Positions 41,964 through 49,708 of a DNA stretch of 64,000 nt are shown here, piece by piece (position 1 is the stretch's first letter; each line of letters starts with the position of its first letter). Below the pieces are notes generated by a model. That model made no database searches, was not told the origin of the DNA, and saw only the letters and a list, made by a program, of their open reading frames with translations. The stretch covers positions 186,001-250,000 of the forward strand of contig URUY01000001.1 of NCBI GenBank assembly GCA_900551115.1, given 5' to 3'. The DNA comes from an uncultured Lachnospiraceae bacterium. GTDB lineage: Bacteria > Bacillota > Clostridia > Lachnospirales > Lachnospiraceae. Made by a program: the position numbers and the translations under genes.

Positions 41964-42338
41964 TTACTCCTGTACCTTTTCATCAATATAATCTTTCAGT
42001 TCCTTTAATTCATCGGGACTGATACCCTCGCCGTCATATAATGCCGCCACAAAATTTTTAATGGAATTCTGATACATCTTCCGTAAGATATTGCTGCTTT
42101 CCTTTCTGGAATATTCCTCGTAGGAAATCAGGGCCGTATAAACATTATTCTTGCCGTCTTTTTCCATCTTTAAAAAACCCTTCTCCTGAAGTCTTGATAA
42201 AAAAGATAAAATAGTGGTAGCGCCAAGCTTCCTGTCTTCACCCATCCCGGCCTCAATCTCCGGGCGCGTTGCAGGCTTTTTAAGCTTCCATATACTCATC
42301 ATAATTTCCAGTTCGGAATCAGGCAGTCTCTTCATCAT
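41964..42338 (-). CDS. blaI: BlaI/MecI family repressor
   Basis: 124 residues from the ATG at 42338 (AAGGAGAGAG upstream); an ATG at 42356 overlaps that site. The winged helix (MMKRLPDSELEIMMSIWKL ... RPEIEAGMGEDRKLGATTILSFLSRLQEKGFL) and C-terminal dimerisation helix are typical. The usual Asn-Phe cleavage site of the family may correspond to KNFVAAL near residue 97. It is the first gene of the operon with the M56 peptidase, PBP and GH25 lysozyme. The 18-bp inverted repeat over the promoter is the probable operator. Confidence 0.93.
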   Translation of the reverse strand: MMKRLPDSELEIMMSIWKLKKPATRPEIEAGMGEDRKLGATTILSFLSRLQEKGFLKMEKDGKNNVYTALISYEEYSRKESSNILRKMYQNSIKNFVAALYDGEGISPDELKELKDYIDEKVQE

Positions 42339-42378
42339 ACTCTCTCCTTGCATCATATCTTATCTGTACGTTTTGCAC

Positions 42379-42432
42379 GCATATATTGTTCTGCCGGCTT
42401 ACAATGCTCTGACAGCATATAAAGTTCTGGCA
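42379..42432. repeat. Three degenerate 18-bp tandem repeats in the blaI leader
   Basis: 42379-42396, 42397-42414 and 42415-42432 align end to end (GCATATATTGTTCTGCCG type), with 12-14 of 18 positions shared per pair. They abut the operator arm at 42439 and lie in the transcribed leader, upstream of the start codon. Confidence 0.7.
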
Positions 42433-42438
42433 GCACCA

Positions 42439-42494
42439 AATTCGGCAGTTGTAGAACTTGTTTTTATTCTACAACTGCCGAATTAAAATGTCAA
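42439..42494 (-). promoter_or_regulatory. blaI operon promoter inside a perfect 18-bp inverted repeat
   Basis: The arms at 42439-42456 (AATTCGGCAGTTGTAGAA) and 42467-42484 are exact complements separated by 10 bases. On the minus strand the promoter is TTGACA (42489-42494), 17 bases, TAGAAT (42466-42471); the -10 box lies in one arm and the start site (about 42459) in the loop. Only one arm is transcribed, so this is a DNA operator rather than an RNA hairpin. BlaI-type autorepression is the natural reading. Confidence 0.85.
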
Positions 42495-42546
42495 TATTTT
42501 TCCTCTTATTTTCCTGCTGCTTTCTGCCTGTATTTCCGCATTTTTA

Positions 42547-43704
42547 TTAAGGCTGTCCGCAGTCCGTTACAATCCCCTCTTCGTCAATATCCACACCAAA
42601 AGAAATACTTTCTGCGTATTCTAAGATTTCCGTCCGCAAATCCCCTTCCTGTTCCCAACGGGTATAGCAGTCATACTGGGTGCAGGGCAAAAACTTAACG
42701 TTTGTAAGAGAAACCTTATCCCCTTCCACTAAAAGCGCAAGCTCTACCACGCAGGAATAAAGGTCTTTGTCATTAAACCAGAAATTACCCAAATTATAGA
42801 TAATCGGTTTTTCCTTATAAAATTCCATGCCCTGAATCACATGGGCATGACTGCCGATAACGGCGTCCGCGCCGGCATCTATCATGGCATAGGCTAATTC
42901 TCTTTGGGAATCATCCGCCATATTTTCATATTCCGTTCCGAAATGTACACTGGCTACAACGTAATCGGCTTCTGCCGCCGCTTCCTTAATAACCTGTAAA
43001 AACAGCTCTTCCTCATAGCAACGAAGCACGCCCGGGCTGTCCTCCCCCGCCTCCGGCGTCAGCTTATATTTCTCAGCCTTAGTAGCCGCCACATAAGCAA
43101 TACGGATACCCTCATATTCAAAATAGTAAGGCTTGCATGCCTCTTCCAGATTCCTGCCGGCACCCACATAGGAAATACCTGCTTCCTCCAGTGTGAAAAG
43201 CGTATCTTCAAAAGCTTCCGCACCATAATCAAAAACATGATTGTTGGCAAGCAGTACAATATCCGTTCCAAGCTCTTCTAAAACAGCTATCCGCTCCGGC
43301 TTTGCCCTGAAGGTATACATTTTGTTTTCCGTAGGCGTTCCCCTGTCACTGTAGGTAAATTCGTTATTTACCATAAAGATATCAAAAGCGTTCAATTCTT
43401 CAATAAGCGCAGGGTCGATACAATCATAGATACCGTTTTCCTGTGCATTCAGATAACCGGTTGTGGCCCAGTTTTCATCCAGATTCATATCTCCGGCAAA
43501 TCCAAGCCGCAGGGTATAGGGCGCTACTGTACTCTCCTGCTCTGACACGCTTTCTTCCTGCTGTGTGCCTTCTTCCGGTAAGCCATTTTCTGTCTGTGAA
43601 GAAGTGCCTTCTTCGGGGCTCTTTTCTGTTATCACTGCACCGCAGCCGCACGCAAGACACAGACAGCAAAAAACAGCACTGATTTTCAATATTCCTTTTT
43701 TCAT
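42547..43704 (-). CDS. CapA family lipoprotein (metallophosphatase fold)
   Basis: 385 residues. A lipoprotein signal with lipobox LACG (Cys at about residue 20) and an acidic linker lead into a PGA_cap domain from about residue 65: LRLGFAGDMNLDENW, FMVNNEFTYSDRG, VLLANNHVFDYG, VASVHFGTEYEN, GSHAHVIQGMEFYKEKPIIYNLGNF. CapA relatives act in poly-gamma-glutamate capsule export, but this subfamily is common where no capBC genes exist, and none is here. It is 8 bases after the nicotinamidase-like gene on the same strand. Confidence 0.92.
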   Translation of the reverse strand: MKKGILKISAVFCCLCLACGCGAVITEKSPEEGTSSQTENGLPEEGTQQEESVSEQESTVAPYTLRLGFAGDMNLDENWATTGYLNAQENGIYDCIDPALIEELNAFDIFMVNNEFTYSDRGTPTENKMYTFRAKPERIAVLEELGTDIVLLANNHVFDYGAEAFEDTLFTLEEAGISYVGAGRNLEEACKPYYFEYEGIRIAYVAATKAEKYKLTPEAGEDSPGVLRCYEEELFLQVIKEAAAEADYVVASVHFGTEYENMADDSQRELAYAMIDAGADAVIGSHAHVIQGMEFYKEKPIIYNLGNFWFNDKDLYSCVVELALLVEGDKVSLTNVKFLPCTQYDCYTRWEQEGDLRTEILEYAESISFGVDIDEEGIVTDCGQP

Positions 43705-43712
43705 AAAGACAC

Positions 43713-44243
43713 CTACACAACTTCAATCTGACACATTTCCATAGCCCTTAACGCATTCGCATGGCTCTTTGGCGTCACGCCGGCACAGCATTCGCTGTCT
43801 ACGATAATGGGTACCTCCGGCAAATATGCCTTTAGTAAAAGCGCATTGGAAATTACACAGATATCCGTGCAAAGTCCGCAAAGTACAATGGCGCTGATAC
43901 CTCCAAATGCCGCCATGTTTTCACTGATATAAGCTGCCAGTTCCTTAGAACCAAAGGTAATTTTGTCAAATACAGGCGCGTTCTGTTCCCTGCGCAGTGC
44001 CTCTATTTCTTCCTGCAGTTCCCATCCTTTTGTTCCTTTGATACAGTGCTTTACCGGCAGCTTTTTTCCTTCTGCCGTCTGCAGGTAGCTTTCCGTATGG
44101 GTATCCCTGGTAAAAAGCACCGGCCCATCAAAGGTCTTAATCCGCTCTATCACGCCCGGCACGATAGCCTCTGCTTCTTTCGTCCCCAAACTGCCGTCAA
44201 TAAAATCATTCTGCATATCCACTACTATAAGTAAACGCTGCAT
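43713..44243 (-). CDS. Isochorismatase-family cysteine hydrolase (nicotinamidase-like)
   Basis: 176 residues. The catalytic triad of the family is visible: Asp in VVDMQNDFIDGSLG, Lys in FDKITFGSKEL, and Cys in VLCGLCTDICVISNALLLK. The TRDTHTESYLQT and HCIKGTKGWEL segments fit the nicotinamidase (PncA-like) branch, which makes nicotinate for NAD salvage. Substrate is inferred from motifs only. It ends 8 bases before the CapA-family gene. Confidence 0.88.
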   Translation of the reverse strand: MQRLLIVVDMQNDFIDGSLGTKEAEAIVPGVIERIKTFDGPVLFTRDTHTESYLQTAEGKKLPVKHCIKGTKGWELQEEIEALRREQNAPVFDKITFGSKELAAYISENMAAFGGISAIVLCGLCTDICVISNALLLKAYLPEVPIIVDSECCAGVTPKSHANALRAMEMCQIEVV

Positions 44244-44320
44244 GTCATTTGTCCCCTTTCAATCTAACCAATGTTTTTTTGTTTCCAAAGGATGATAAAA
44301 TTTTCCATTCAATTCCGCTA

Positions 44321-44623
44321 TTAGATATATTCAAAAATACTTTGAATCGCATCTGATACATTAATCATTTCCGAAAGCGGTAACCTGTCAATTTTCTTAT
44401 ATCCCCGAACACCCAAATCCAACAATGCAAGTTTTTCACATTGTATATAACCTTCATTTTCTTTCGTAGACATCCATATGTGCAAAGGTCCGGCCATAGA
44501 GTTCTTAATAATAGGACAGCCGATTATCTCACCACTTGCATTAAAAAAATCCTTACTTACAACCAATACCGGATGTTCTATCTTCTCAATTTTTAGAATA
44601 TCTCCCTGGTGCAATTGTTCCAT
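44321..44623 (-). CDS. MazF/PemK-like toxin
   Basis: 100 residues from the ATG at 44623, which overlaps the antitoxin stop by one base (TAATG); an in-frame GTG at 44629 is less likely. The PemK/MazF fold is suggested by LHQGDILKIEKIEHPVLVVS, IIGCPIIKNS, and the C-terminal YIQCEKLALLDLGVRG. MazF toxins are mRNA-cutting ribonucleases. The AbrB/MazE-type gene upstream supports the call. Confidence 0.85.
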   Translation of the reverse strand: MEQLHQGDILKIEKIEHPVLVVSKDFFNASGEIIGCPIIKNSMAGPLHIWMSTKENEGYIQCEKLALLDLGVRGYKKIDRLPLSEMINVSDAIQSIFEYI

Positions 44624-44865
44624 TACCACACCTCTCTTCCGACAGGCTCACCCCAATCATATTCACCATCTAGCATTAATTTACCATCAAATTCTGCTGC
44701 TCTTTCCTCTAATGTTTTATGGCGGAAAGGTTTTGCTAAAGTAATTACACCATCAGATACTGTGACATCTAAAATTTCATTCAATGCAATTCCCGCACTT
44801 TTTAATATTTCTTTTGGGAGTCGAATTCCTTGACTGTTCCCCCATTCCTTTACTTGCGCCTGCAT
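44623..44865 (-). CDS. MazE/AbrB-type antitoxin
   Basis: 80 residues from the ATG at 44865 (GGAGGAG upstream). The N-terminal swapped-hairpin AbrB DNA-binding domain reads VKEWGNSQGIRLPKEILKSA; the acidic C-terminus (AAEFDGKLMLDGEYDWG) would bind the toxin. It should repress its own promoter through the perfect inverted repeat just upstream and neutralise the MazF-like toxin. Confidence 0.9.
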   Translation of the reverse strand: MQAQVKEWGNSQGIRLPKEILKSAGIALNEILDVTVSDGVITLAKPFRHKTLEERAAEFDGKLMLDGEYDWGEPVGREVW

Positions 44866-44883
44866 ACAAGCTCCTCCTTTCAT

Positions 44884-44925
44884 ATGGTTTATACATAGTA
44901 TAAACCATTTAGTAAAATATAGCAA
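44884..44925 (-). promoter_or_regulatory. mazEF promoter and operator
   Basis: ATGGTTTATAC (44884-44894) and GTATAAACCAT (44898-44908) are perfect 11-bp arms with a 3-base centre. On the minus strand the promoter TTGCTA (44920-44925), 17 bases, TATACT (44897-44902) places the -10 box within the repeat. This is a classic layout for toxin-antitoxin autoregulation. Confidence 0.85.
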
Positions 44926-45414
44926 TGTATCTGTAATAACTTCCCAATATAAAATCCAGTCTGCTTCTGCAAACTGGACTCAATCAAAGTATCAAACTAA
45001 ATAAAATTATCTGCTTTTAAAATATCTGACAAACTGAAATATCGTCAAACCAATCAGAATGGTTTCATTAAAACACGATAATGCCAATTAAGCATCGTTA
45101 TTTGAGGAAACAATTCCTATGAATGAACAAAAAGCTGCAATTGCAAAGCAAATGGCAGAAACACAAGATTTCAATCTAAAAAGTCTTTTTGCAAACCAAA
45201 TAACCGTATCCGCCAACAAAAACGGAATCAATTGACTATATCACATTTTTAATGTCTATCAGTTTTCTGCATATATAATCCGCATATTCATTATAGTCTG
45301 TCTTACTTTGCCCCTCAATCAGTACCTTCTGCGGCTATCCCCCAGCATGTAAATCCGTATCTCGGATATCTCATTTGCCGTAAAGACAGCCTTCCGCTTT
45401 TGTTCATACTCCGG
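44926..45414. other. AT-rich gap with decayed coding fragments
   Basis: No intact gene with good support. On the plus strand, 45119-45235 could encode 38 residues (MNEQKAAIAKQMAETQDFN...), preceded by further in-frame residues (ASLFEETIP) and then a stop; it looks like a gene fragment. On the minus strand, frames ending RIYMLGDSRRRY and EYADYICRKLIDIKNVI join only through a frameshift near 45330. The region borders a toxin-antitoxin pair, a usual place for decayed mobile DNA. Confidence 0.5.
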
Positions 45415-45423
45415 TTATTCCTC
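45240..45423 (-). pseudogene. Frameshifted remnant downstream of the DUF6483-like gene
   Basis: Reading on the minus strand, EYEQKRKAVFTANEISEIRI ... GDSRRRY meets a stop; a one-base shift opens LIEGQSKTDYNEYADYICRK ... NVI to a stop near 45240. The two pieces read like one small helical protein broken by a frameshift. The family is unknown and the call is tentative. Confidence 0.35.
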
Positions 45424-45801
45424 CTCATTGAAAAACGTCTCTGCGACACTACCAAGACCGTAGCATTCTGCCACATCTGCAAGACCCGCCTTAATTTCCT
45501 CTCTGGAAAAATCATGCGCCTTTAAAAACGCGTCATCCTTCTCATTTAAATGTGAGTAAAAGAGCAGCGCTGCCGTTAAGCCCTCTCTGTCCTTGCCATC
45601 CACCATATCGGACAGTTCATTTTCTGCCTCGTCAATGTTCCCGGCATCAATTTTATCAAGTAAATTTTCCAGCATACTTCTCTTTTCCGTATCTTTTAAA
45701 AGCTCTTCTGCCGGCAAATCAATGTCGCTCTTAAACAGAAGCCGCAGAACGGCTCGCACCATTTCCTTAATTAGGCGCACAATATAATCCTGTTCAAACA
45801 T
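45415..45801 (-). CDS. DUF6483-like small protein
   Basis: 128 residues from the ATG at 45801; the ATG at 45813 touches the AAGGAG ribosome site and is less likely. The protein is helical and acidic, starting MFEQDYIVRLIKEMVRAVLRLLF, a pattern I associate with DUF6483 proteins of Lachnospiraceae. A TPR-like middle (ENLLDKIDAGNIDEAENELSD) is present. It has no signal peptide or membrane helix. Function unknown. Confidence 0.75.
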   Translation of the reverse strand: MFEQDYIVRLIKEMVRAVLRLLFKSDIDLPAEELLKDTEKRSMLENLLDKIDAGNIDEAENELSDMVDGKDREGLTAALLFYSHLNEKDDAFLKAHDFSREEIKAGLADVAECYGLGSVAETFFNEEE

Positions 45802-45863
45802 GATTGGCACCATCTCCTTACTTTATTAATCCATAAATAACCAAAGACTGCCCCTAAAAAAAA

Positions 45864-46655
45864 CTATATTATAACATGCTTCGGGCATTTTTCCGCACAG
45901 ATACCGCAGCCGGTACACTTTTCCTGGTCGATTACTGCATGGAAATCCTGAACCGTAACCGCCCCTGCCGGGCAGTTCTTTACACAGATGCCGCAGCCGA
46001 TACAACCTGTGGTACAGGCCTTCATGGTAACCGGTCCCTTATCCTGTGAGCTGCATGCTACAATATGCTTTGCGTCATAGGGCTCTAATGAAATCAGATT
46101 CTTAGGACAGACCGCAATACATTTCCCGCATGCCTTACAGGCTTCCCTGTCCACCACCGCAATCCCGTTTATCACATGAATCGCATCAAAGGGACAGGCT
46201 TTTGCACAGGTACCGAATCCCAGACATCCATAATTGCAGGACTTCGGTCCGCCGTTTGGTACAAAGCTTAACATCCGGCAATCCTCAATCCCTGTATATT
46301 CATAGTCGGCATGAGTTTTATCACAGTCACCCATACAGTGTACAAAGGCTGCCATACGTGTTGTTTCCTTGCTCTCCACGCCCATAATATCTGCAATCTG
46401 CTTACCGACAGCCTCGCCGCCTACCGGACAGGCATTGACCTCTGCCTCTCCCTTTGCAATAGCCGCAGCAAGACCGGAGCAGCCCGGATAACCGCAGCCG
46501 CCGCAGTTATTCCCCGGAAGAGCTGCAAGCACGGCTTCTTCCTTTTCATTTACCTGCACCTTAAATATAATGGCTGCAATACCTAAAAACAGTCCGACAA
46601 AGATGCCGATACCGCCTATCAGCGCCGCAGCGCTTAAAATTCCCATCGTATCCAT
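45864..46655 (-). CDS. rnfB: Rnf complex subunit B (ferredoxin-binding iron-sulfur protein)
   Basis: Entry point for electrons from reduced ferredoxin. 263 residues from the ATG at 46655 (GGAGG 6 bases upstream); the ATG at 46661 touches that site. N-terminal membrane anchor (about 8-28), then a Cys-rich domain (CGGCGYPGCSG), and ferredoxin-type clusters: CGKCIAVCPKN, CIGCGICVKNCP, CTGCGICAEKCP, and CNYGCLGFGTCAKACP. It is the last gene of rnfCDGEAB. Confidence 0.96.
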   Translation of the reverse strand: MDTMGILSAAALIGGIGIFVGLFLGIAAIIFKVQVNEKEEAVLAALPGNNCGGCGYPGCSGLAAAIAKGEAEVNACPVGGEAVGKQIADIMGVESKETTRMAAFVHCMGDCDKTHADYEYTGIEDCRMLSFVPNGGPKSCNYGCLGFGTCAKACPFDAIHVINGIAVVDREACKACGKCIAVCPKNLISLEPYDAKHIVACSSQDKGPVTMKACTTGCIGCGICVKNCPAGAVTVQDFHAVIDQEKCTGCGICAEKCPKHVII

Positions 46656-46666
46656 TGTCATCCTCC

Positions 46667-47251
46667 TTATAAAAGACCGGAAAAGCCGCAGAAAGCAATC
46701 GCCATAAGCCCTGCTGTCAGAAGCACATGAGGCATGCCTTTAAAGGATTCCGGTATGTCATTGTACGCCATCTTTTCTCTTAAGCCCGCCAGTATGACGA
46801 TTGCAATCAGAAAACCGGCTGCCGTTGCAAAGCCGTTTACAGTACCTGCCAGGATACCGTACTCCTTCTGTACATTTGTAATAGCCACGCCCAATACGGC
46901 ACAGTTAGTCGTAATCAAAGGCAGATAAACACCAAGCGCCTTATACAAAGACTTCATAAATTTCTTTAAGAACATTTCAACAAACTGCACCAGTGCAGCA
47001 ATGACGAGAATAAAGACGATGGTCTGCAAATATTCCAAATGAAAACGTACCAGTACAAACTTGTAGATAACACCGGCAATGGCACTGGAAAGTGTAATAA
47101 CAAAGATAATGGCACTGCCCATACCCGCCGCCGTATTCATTTTCTTCGATACGCCCAAAAAAGGACAAAGACCTAAAAACTGGCTCAAAACCACGTTGCT
47201 CACCAATGAAGAACTGATAAGTATAATTAGTAAATCTTTTACATTTTCCAT
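46667..47251 (-). CDS. rnfA: Rnf complex subunit A
   Basis: 194 residues, six membrane helices, homologous to RnfE. The conserved stretch SQFLGLCPFLGVSKKMNTAAGMG carries the Cys of the intramembrane iron-sulfur cluster. It forms, with RnfE and RnfD, the membrane core that pumps Na+ or H+ while electrons pass from ferredoxin to NAD+. The gene begins at the base after the rnfE stop codon. Confidence 0.97.
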   Translation of the reverse strand: MENVKDLLIILISSSLVSNVVLSQFLGLCPFLGVSKKMNTAAGMGSAIIFVITLSSAIAGVIYKFVLVRFHLEYLQTIVFILVIAALVQFVEMFLKKFMKSLYKALGVYLPLITTNCAVLGVAITNVQKEYGILAGTVNGFATAAGFLIAIVILAGLREKMAYNDIPESFKGMPHVLLTAGLMAIAFCGFSGLL

Positions 47252-48124
47252 TTATCTGTCCTCCTCGTCTAAATCAATTAAATCGTCTTCCGATTCCTTC
47301 TGTGATTTAGGTTCCTTCTGTGATTTAGATTCCTTCTTTTGCTTCTGCTCTTTCTTCTGTTTTTGGTTCTTCTGCTCCTCTGCGCTCTGTTTCAGTTCTG
47401 CCTTCTGCTCTTCTGTTTTCTGAATCTGCTCTTCTGCCGGTCTGTCAGCACAGTCTCTTTCCATGCAGTTTAAGCAGTCATGACCGCAGCCGGAGCCGAT
47501 TTTGCTCATATCCCGGCCTTTCTTTTCGCCTCTTATCTTTACAAAATTCTGCAGAGCAGAAAGTGCGGCAAGGACAAAGAATGCCCCCGGCGCCAGTACG
47601 AAAATGCCGATTGGCGTAAAGCCCTTTGGCATAACGGAAAAACCAAACAGCTCGCCGGCTCCTATAAGCTCTCTTACAGCACCGATACAGGTCAAAGCCA
47701 CCGAAAATCCAATCCCCATGCCCAAACCATCAAACAGGGATGAAACAGGGCCATGAGAGTAGGCATAGGCCTCTGCACGACCTAAGATAATACAGTTTAC
47801 CACTATCAGAGGGATATACACACCAAGCGCTTCATTTAAGGAAGGCAGGTACGCCTCCAGCAAAAGCTGCACCGCCGTAACAAAGGAGGCGATGACAACA
47901 ATAAAAGCCGGAATCCTTACTTTATCAGGAATGATTTTCCGAAGCAGGGAAATCATCAAATTACTTAAAGCCAGTACGACTGCTGTTGTCAGACCCATGC
48001 CCAGACCGTTTATAGCAGAGACGGTAACCGCCAGAGTAGGACACATGCCCAGCATCAGTACAAAGGTTGGATTTTCTTTTACAATTCCGTTATACAGTCT
48101 TTCTGCAACACTGTTTTCCTTCAT
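47252..48124 (-). CDS. rnfE: Rnf complex subunit E with extended C-terminal tail
   Basis: The first about 200 residues are a normal RnfE: six membrane helices, with NPTFVLMLGMCPTLAVTVSA and VNCIILGRAEAYA. Unlike typical RnfE (about 200 aa), about 85 residues follow: a Cys motif, GCGHDCLNCMERDC (C-x3-C-x2-C-x4-C), and a Lys/Glu/Gln/Ser-rich tail made partly of 18-bp DNA repeats (47294-47336). The tail would be cytoplasmic. It may bind metal or dock a partner; this is not established. Confidence 0.93.
   Translation of the reverse strand: MKENSVAERLYNGIVKENPTFVLMLGMCPTLAVTVSAINGLGMGLTTAVVLALSNLMISLLRKIIPDKVRIPAFIVVIASFVTAVQLLLEAYLPSLNEALGVYIPLIVVNCIILGRAEAYAYSHGPVSSLFDGLGMGIGFSVALTCIGAVRELIGAGELFGFSVMPKGFTPIGIFVLAPGAFFVLAALSALQNFVKIRGEKKGRDMSKIGSGCGHDCLNCMERDCADRPAEEQIQKTEEQKAELKQSAEEQKNQKQKKEQKQKKESKSQKEPKSQKESEDDLIDLDEEDR
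47294..47336. repeat. 18-bp tandem repeats in the rnfE tail
   Basis: Two units of TTCCTTCTGTGATTTAGR (47294-47311 and 47312-47329) and a partial third. They encode KSQKEP/KSQKES in the charged tail, so tail length probably varies between strains. Confidence 0.8.
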
Positions 48125-48126
48125 TC

Positions 48127-48771
48127 TCAGTTACCTCCCTTCTGCAAAACGGTTTGAAAATAGAATAAGCCCGCATTTACGGCATTTGTCACCGCTTTCG
48201 TGGTGATTGTGGCACCGCTTATGGCATCAATCTCATCCTCTGCGGACGCACCGCTTTTGGTATAGGTAAAGGAATCTGCCGTCTTACCTGTAAACTGCGG
48301 CACCAGCACCTCTCCTGCCTGCATACCGAGTCCCGGGGTCTCGGCAATACTTAAAATGGAGATACCGTTTAAAGTACCGTCCAAGGTAATACCCATCATC
48401 AGCTCAATATCACCGCCATACCCTTCCTTAGAAGTGACATTAATTACATAACCCAAAAGTGTACCGTCCGCTGCAAGCGCCCGGTATACCGTACCAAGCT
48501 CTGTACCATTTATGTCTGCAAAGCCTACGGCACCGGCTATATCAAGACCGCTGTTATATGGAGTTACATCGAGATTTTCCATTTCTTCAAAAGAAGCCGC
48601 GGTATCAAAAACGGCAGCGCAGGCACGCTGAATCTTAAGTTCCTGCTGATGGGCAATCGGTTCCTTGGTAAGCTCATATACAAAGCCCAGAACAAATCCT
48701 GCAATCAGGGTAATGCCCAAAAGAATACCGGCCTCCTGAAACATCCTGCGAAAATCACTCTTATTTTTCAT
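48127..48771 (-). CDS. rnfG: Rnf complex subunit G (flavoprotein)
   Basis: 215 residues from the ATG at 48771 (AAAGGAGG 9 bases upstream); 48792 is an alternative. One membrane helix (about 11-33), then a periplasm-side FMN-binding domain with SGATITT (about residue 187), whose Thr carries covalent FMN. The gene overlaps the 3' end of rnfD by 11 bases, which implies coupled translation. Confidence 0.96.
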   Translation of the reverse strand: MKNKSDFRRMFQEAGILLGITLIAGFVLGFVYELTKEPIAHQQELKIQRACAAVFDTAASFEEMENLDVTPYNSGLDIAGAVGFADINGTELGTVYRALAADGTLLGYVINVTSKEGYGGDIELMMGITLDGTLNGISILSIAETPGLGMQAGEVLVPQFTGKTADSFTYTKSGASAEDEIDAISGATITTKAVTNAVNAGLFYFQTVLQKGGN

Positions 48772-49696
48772 GTCTGACGCCTCCTTTTCCAAAGGCTCTC
48801 GGTACGCTTATCTTCTCAATAATGGGAACTAAAAGATTTCCTAAAATAATGGCATAGGAAACGCCCTCTGCACTTGCCCCGAACACTCTGAAAATACCGG
48901 TCAGAAGGCCCAGTATTATGCCGTACAGATACTGTCCTTTTTTCGTAATAGGCCGCGTTACATAATCCGTTGCCATGAAAAAAGCACCAAGCATCAGACC
49001 GCCGCCGGATAAGTGCGCCGCGATATAAGCCGGGTCCAATCCATGCCCGCCAAATAAAACCAGAAAAACCACAAAGGAAACTATGTAACTGCCCGGAATG
49101 CGCAAATCAATGATACCAAGCAAAATCAGCAGACATGCGCCGATTACAATGGCGATCACACTGGTTTCTCCGATGGTACCTGCCGTTCTTCCCACAATCA
49201 TATCAAGAATATTGATGCTTTCTTCTGCCTTTAAAGCCGCTAAGGGAGTAGCCCCCGTATACGCATCTGTTGTAAAGTTAGTCATCAGCGCAGGAAAGGA
49301 TATTAACAGAAAGCACCTTGCCGCCAAAGCCGGGTTCATAAAATTCTGTCCCAGTCCGCCGAACAGACATTTTACTACAAGAATGGCAAATACGCCGCCT
49401 AACGCCGCAGCCCACAAGGGTAACGTAACAGGCAGGTTAAGCGCTAATAAAAGCCCTGTTACCACCGCAGACAAATCACTTATTGTCTGTTTCTTTTTAT
49501 AAAGCCCGAATAAAAATTCGGTAAGCACTGTGGAGGCTACTGTCACCAGTATAATAACGAGTGCCCTGATGCCAAAATTATAAATACCAAAACCGGCAGC
49601 GGGAAGCAGGGCAATAATAACTGCAAACATAATGCTCGCAGTATTTATCTTACTTCTCACATGCGGATTGGATGATACCTTAAGTAAATCGGTCAT
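48761..49696 (-). CDS. rnfD: Rnf complex subunit D
   Basis: 311 residues with eight or more membrane helices. DAYTGATPLAALK (about residue 155) contains the Thr that carries covalent FMN. Other family marks are GGLGQNFMNPALAARCFLLISFP and GAFFMATDYVTRPITKKGQ. It is part of the ion-translocating membrane core and lies 12 bases after rnfC. Confidence 0.97.
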   Translation of the reverse strand: MTDLLKVSSNPHVRSKINTASIMFAVIIALLPAAGFGIYNFGIRALVIILVTVASTVLTEFLFGLYKKKQTISDLSAVVTGLLLALNLPVTLPLWAAALGGVFAILVVKCLFGGLGQNFMNPALAARCFLLISFPALMTNFTTDAYTGATPLAALKAEESINILDMIVGRTAGTIGETSVIAIVIGACLLILLGIIDLRIPGSYIVSFVVFLVLFGGHGLDPAYIAAHLSGGGLMLGAFFMATDYVTRPITKKGQYLYGIILGLLTGIFRVFGASAEGVSYAIILGNLLVPIIEKISVPRAFGKGGVRHEK

Positions 49697-49708
49697 TTCC
49701 TGTTCCTC

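Noticed and set aside
38851..42338. Calling this a beta-lactam resistance locus
   Set aside because: Gene order and domains resemble mec, but nothing in the sequence shows low drug affinity, and the M56 protein has no penicillin sensor.
42379..42450. CRISPR-like repeats upstream of blaI
   Set aside because: The 18-bp units are contiguous without spacers, degenerate, and no cas genes are nearby.
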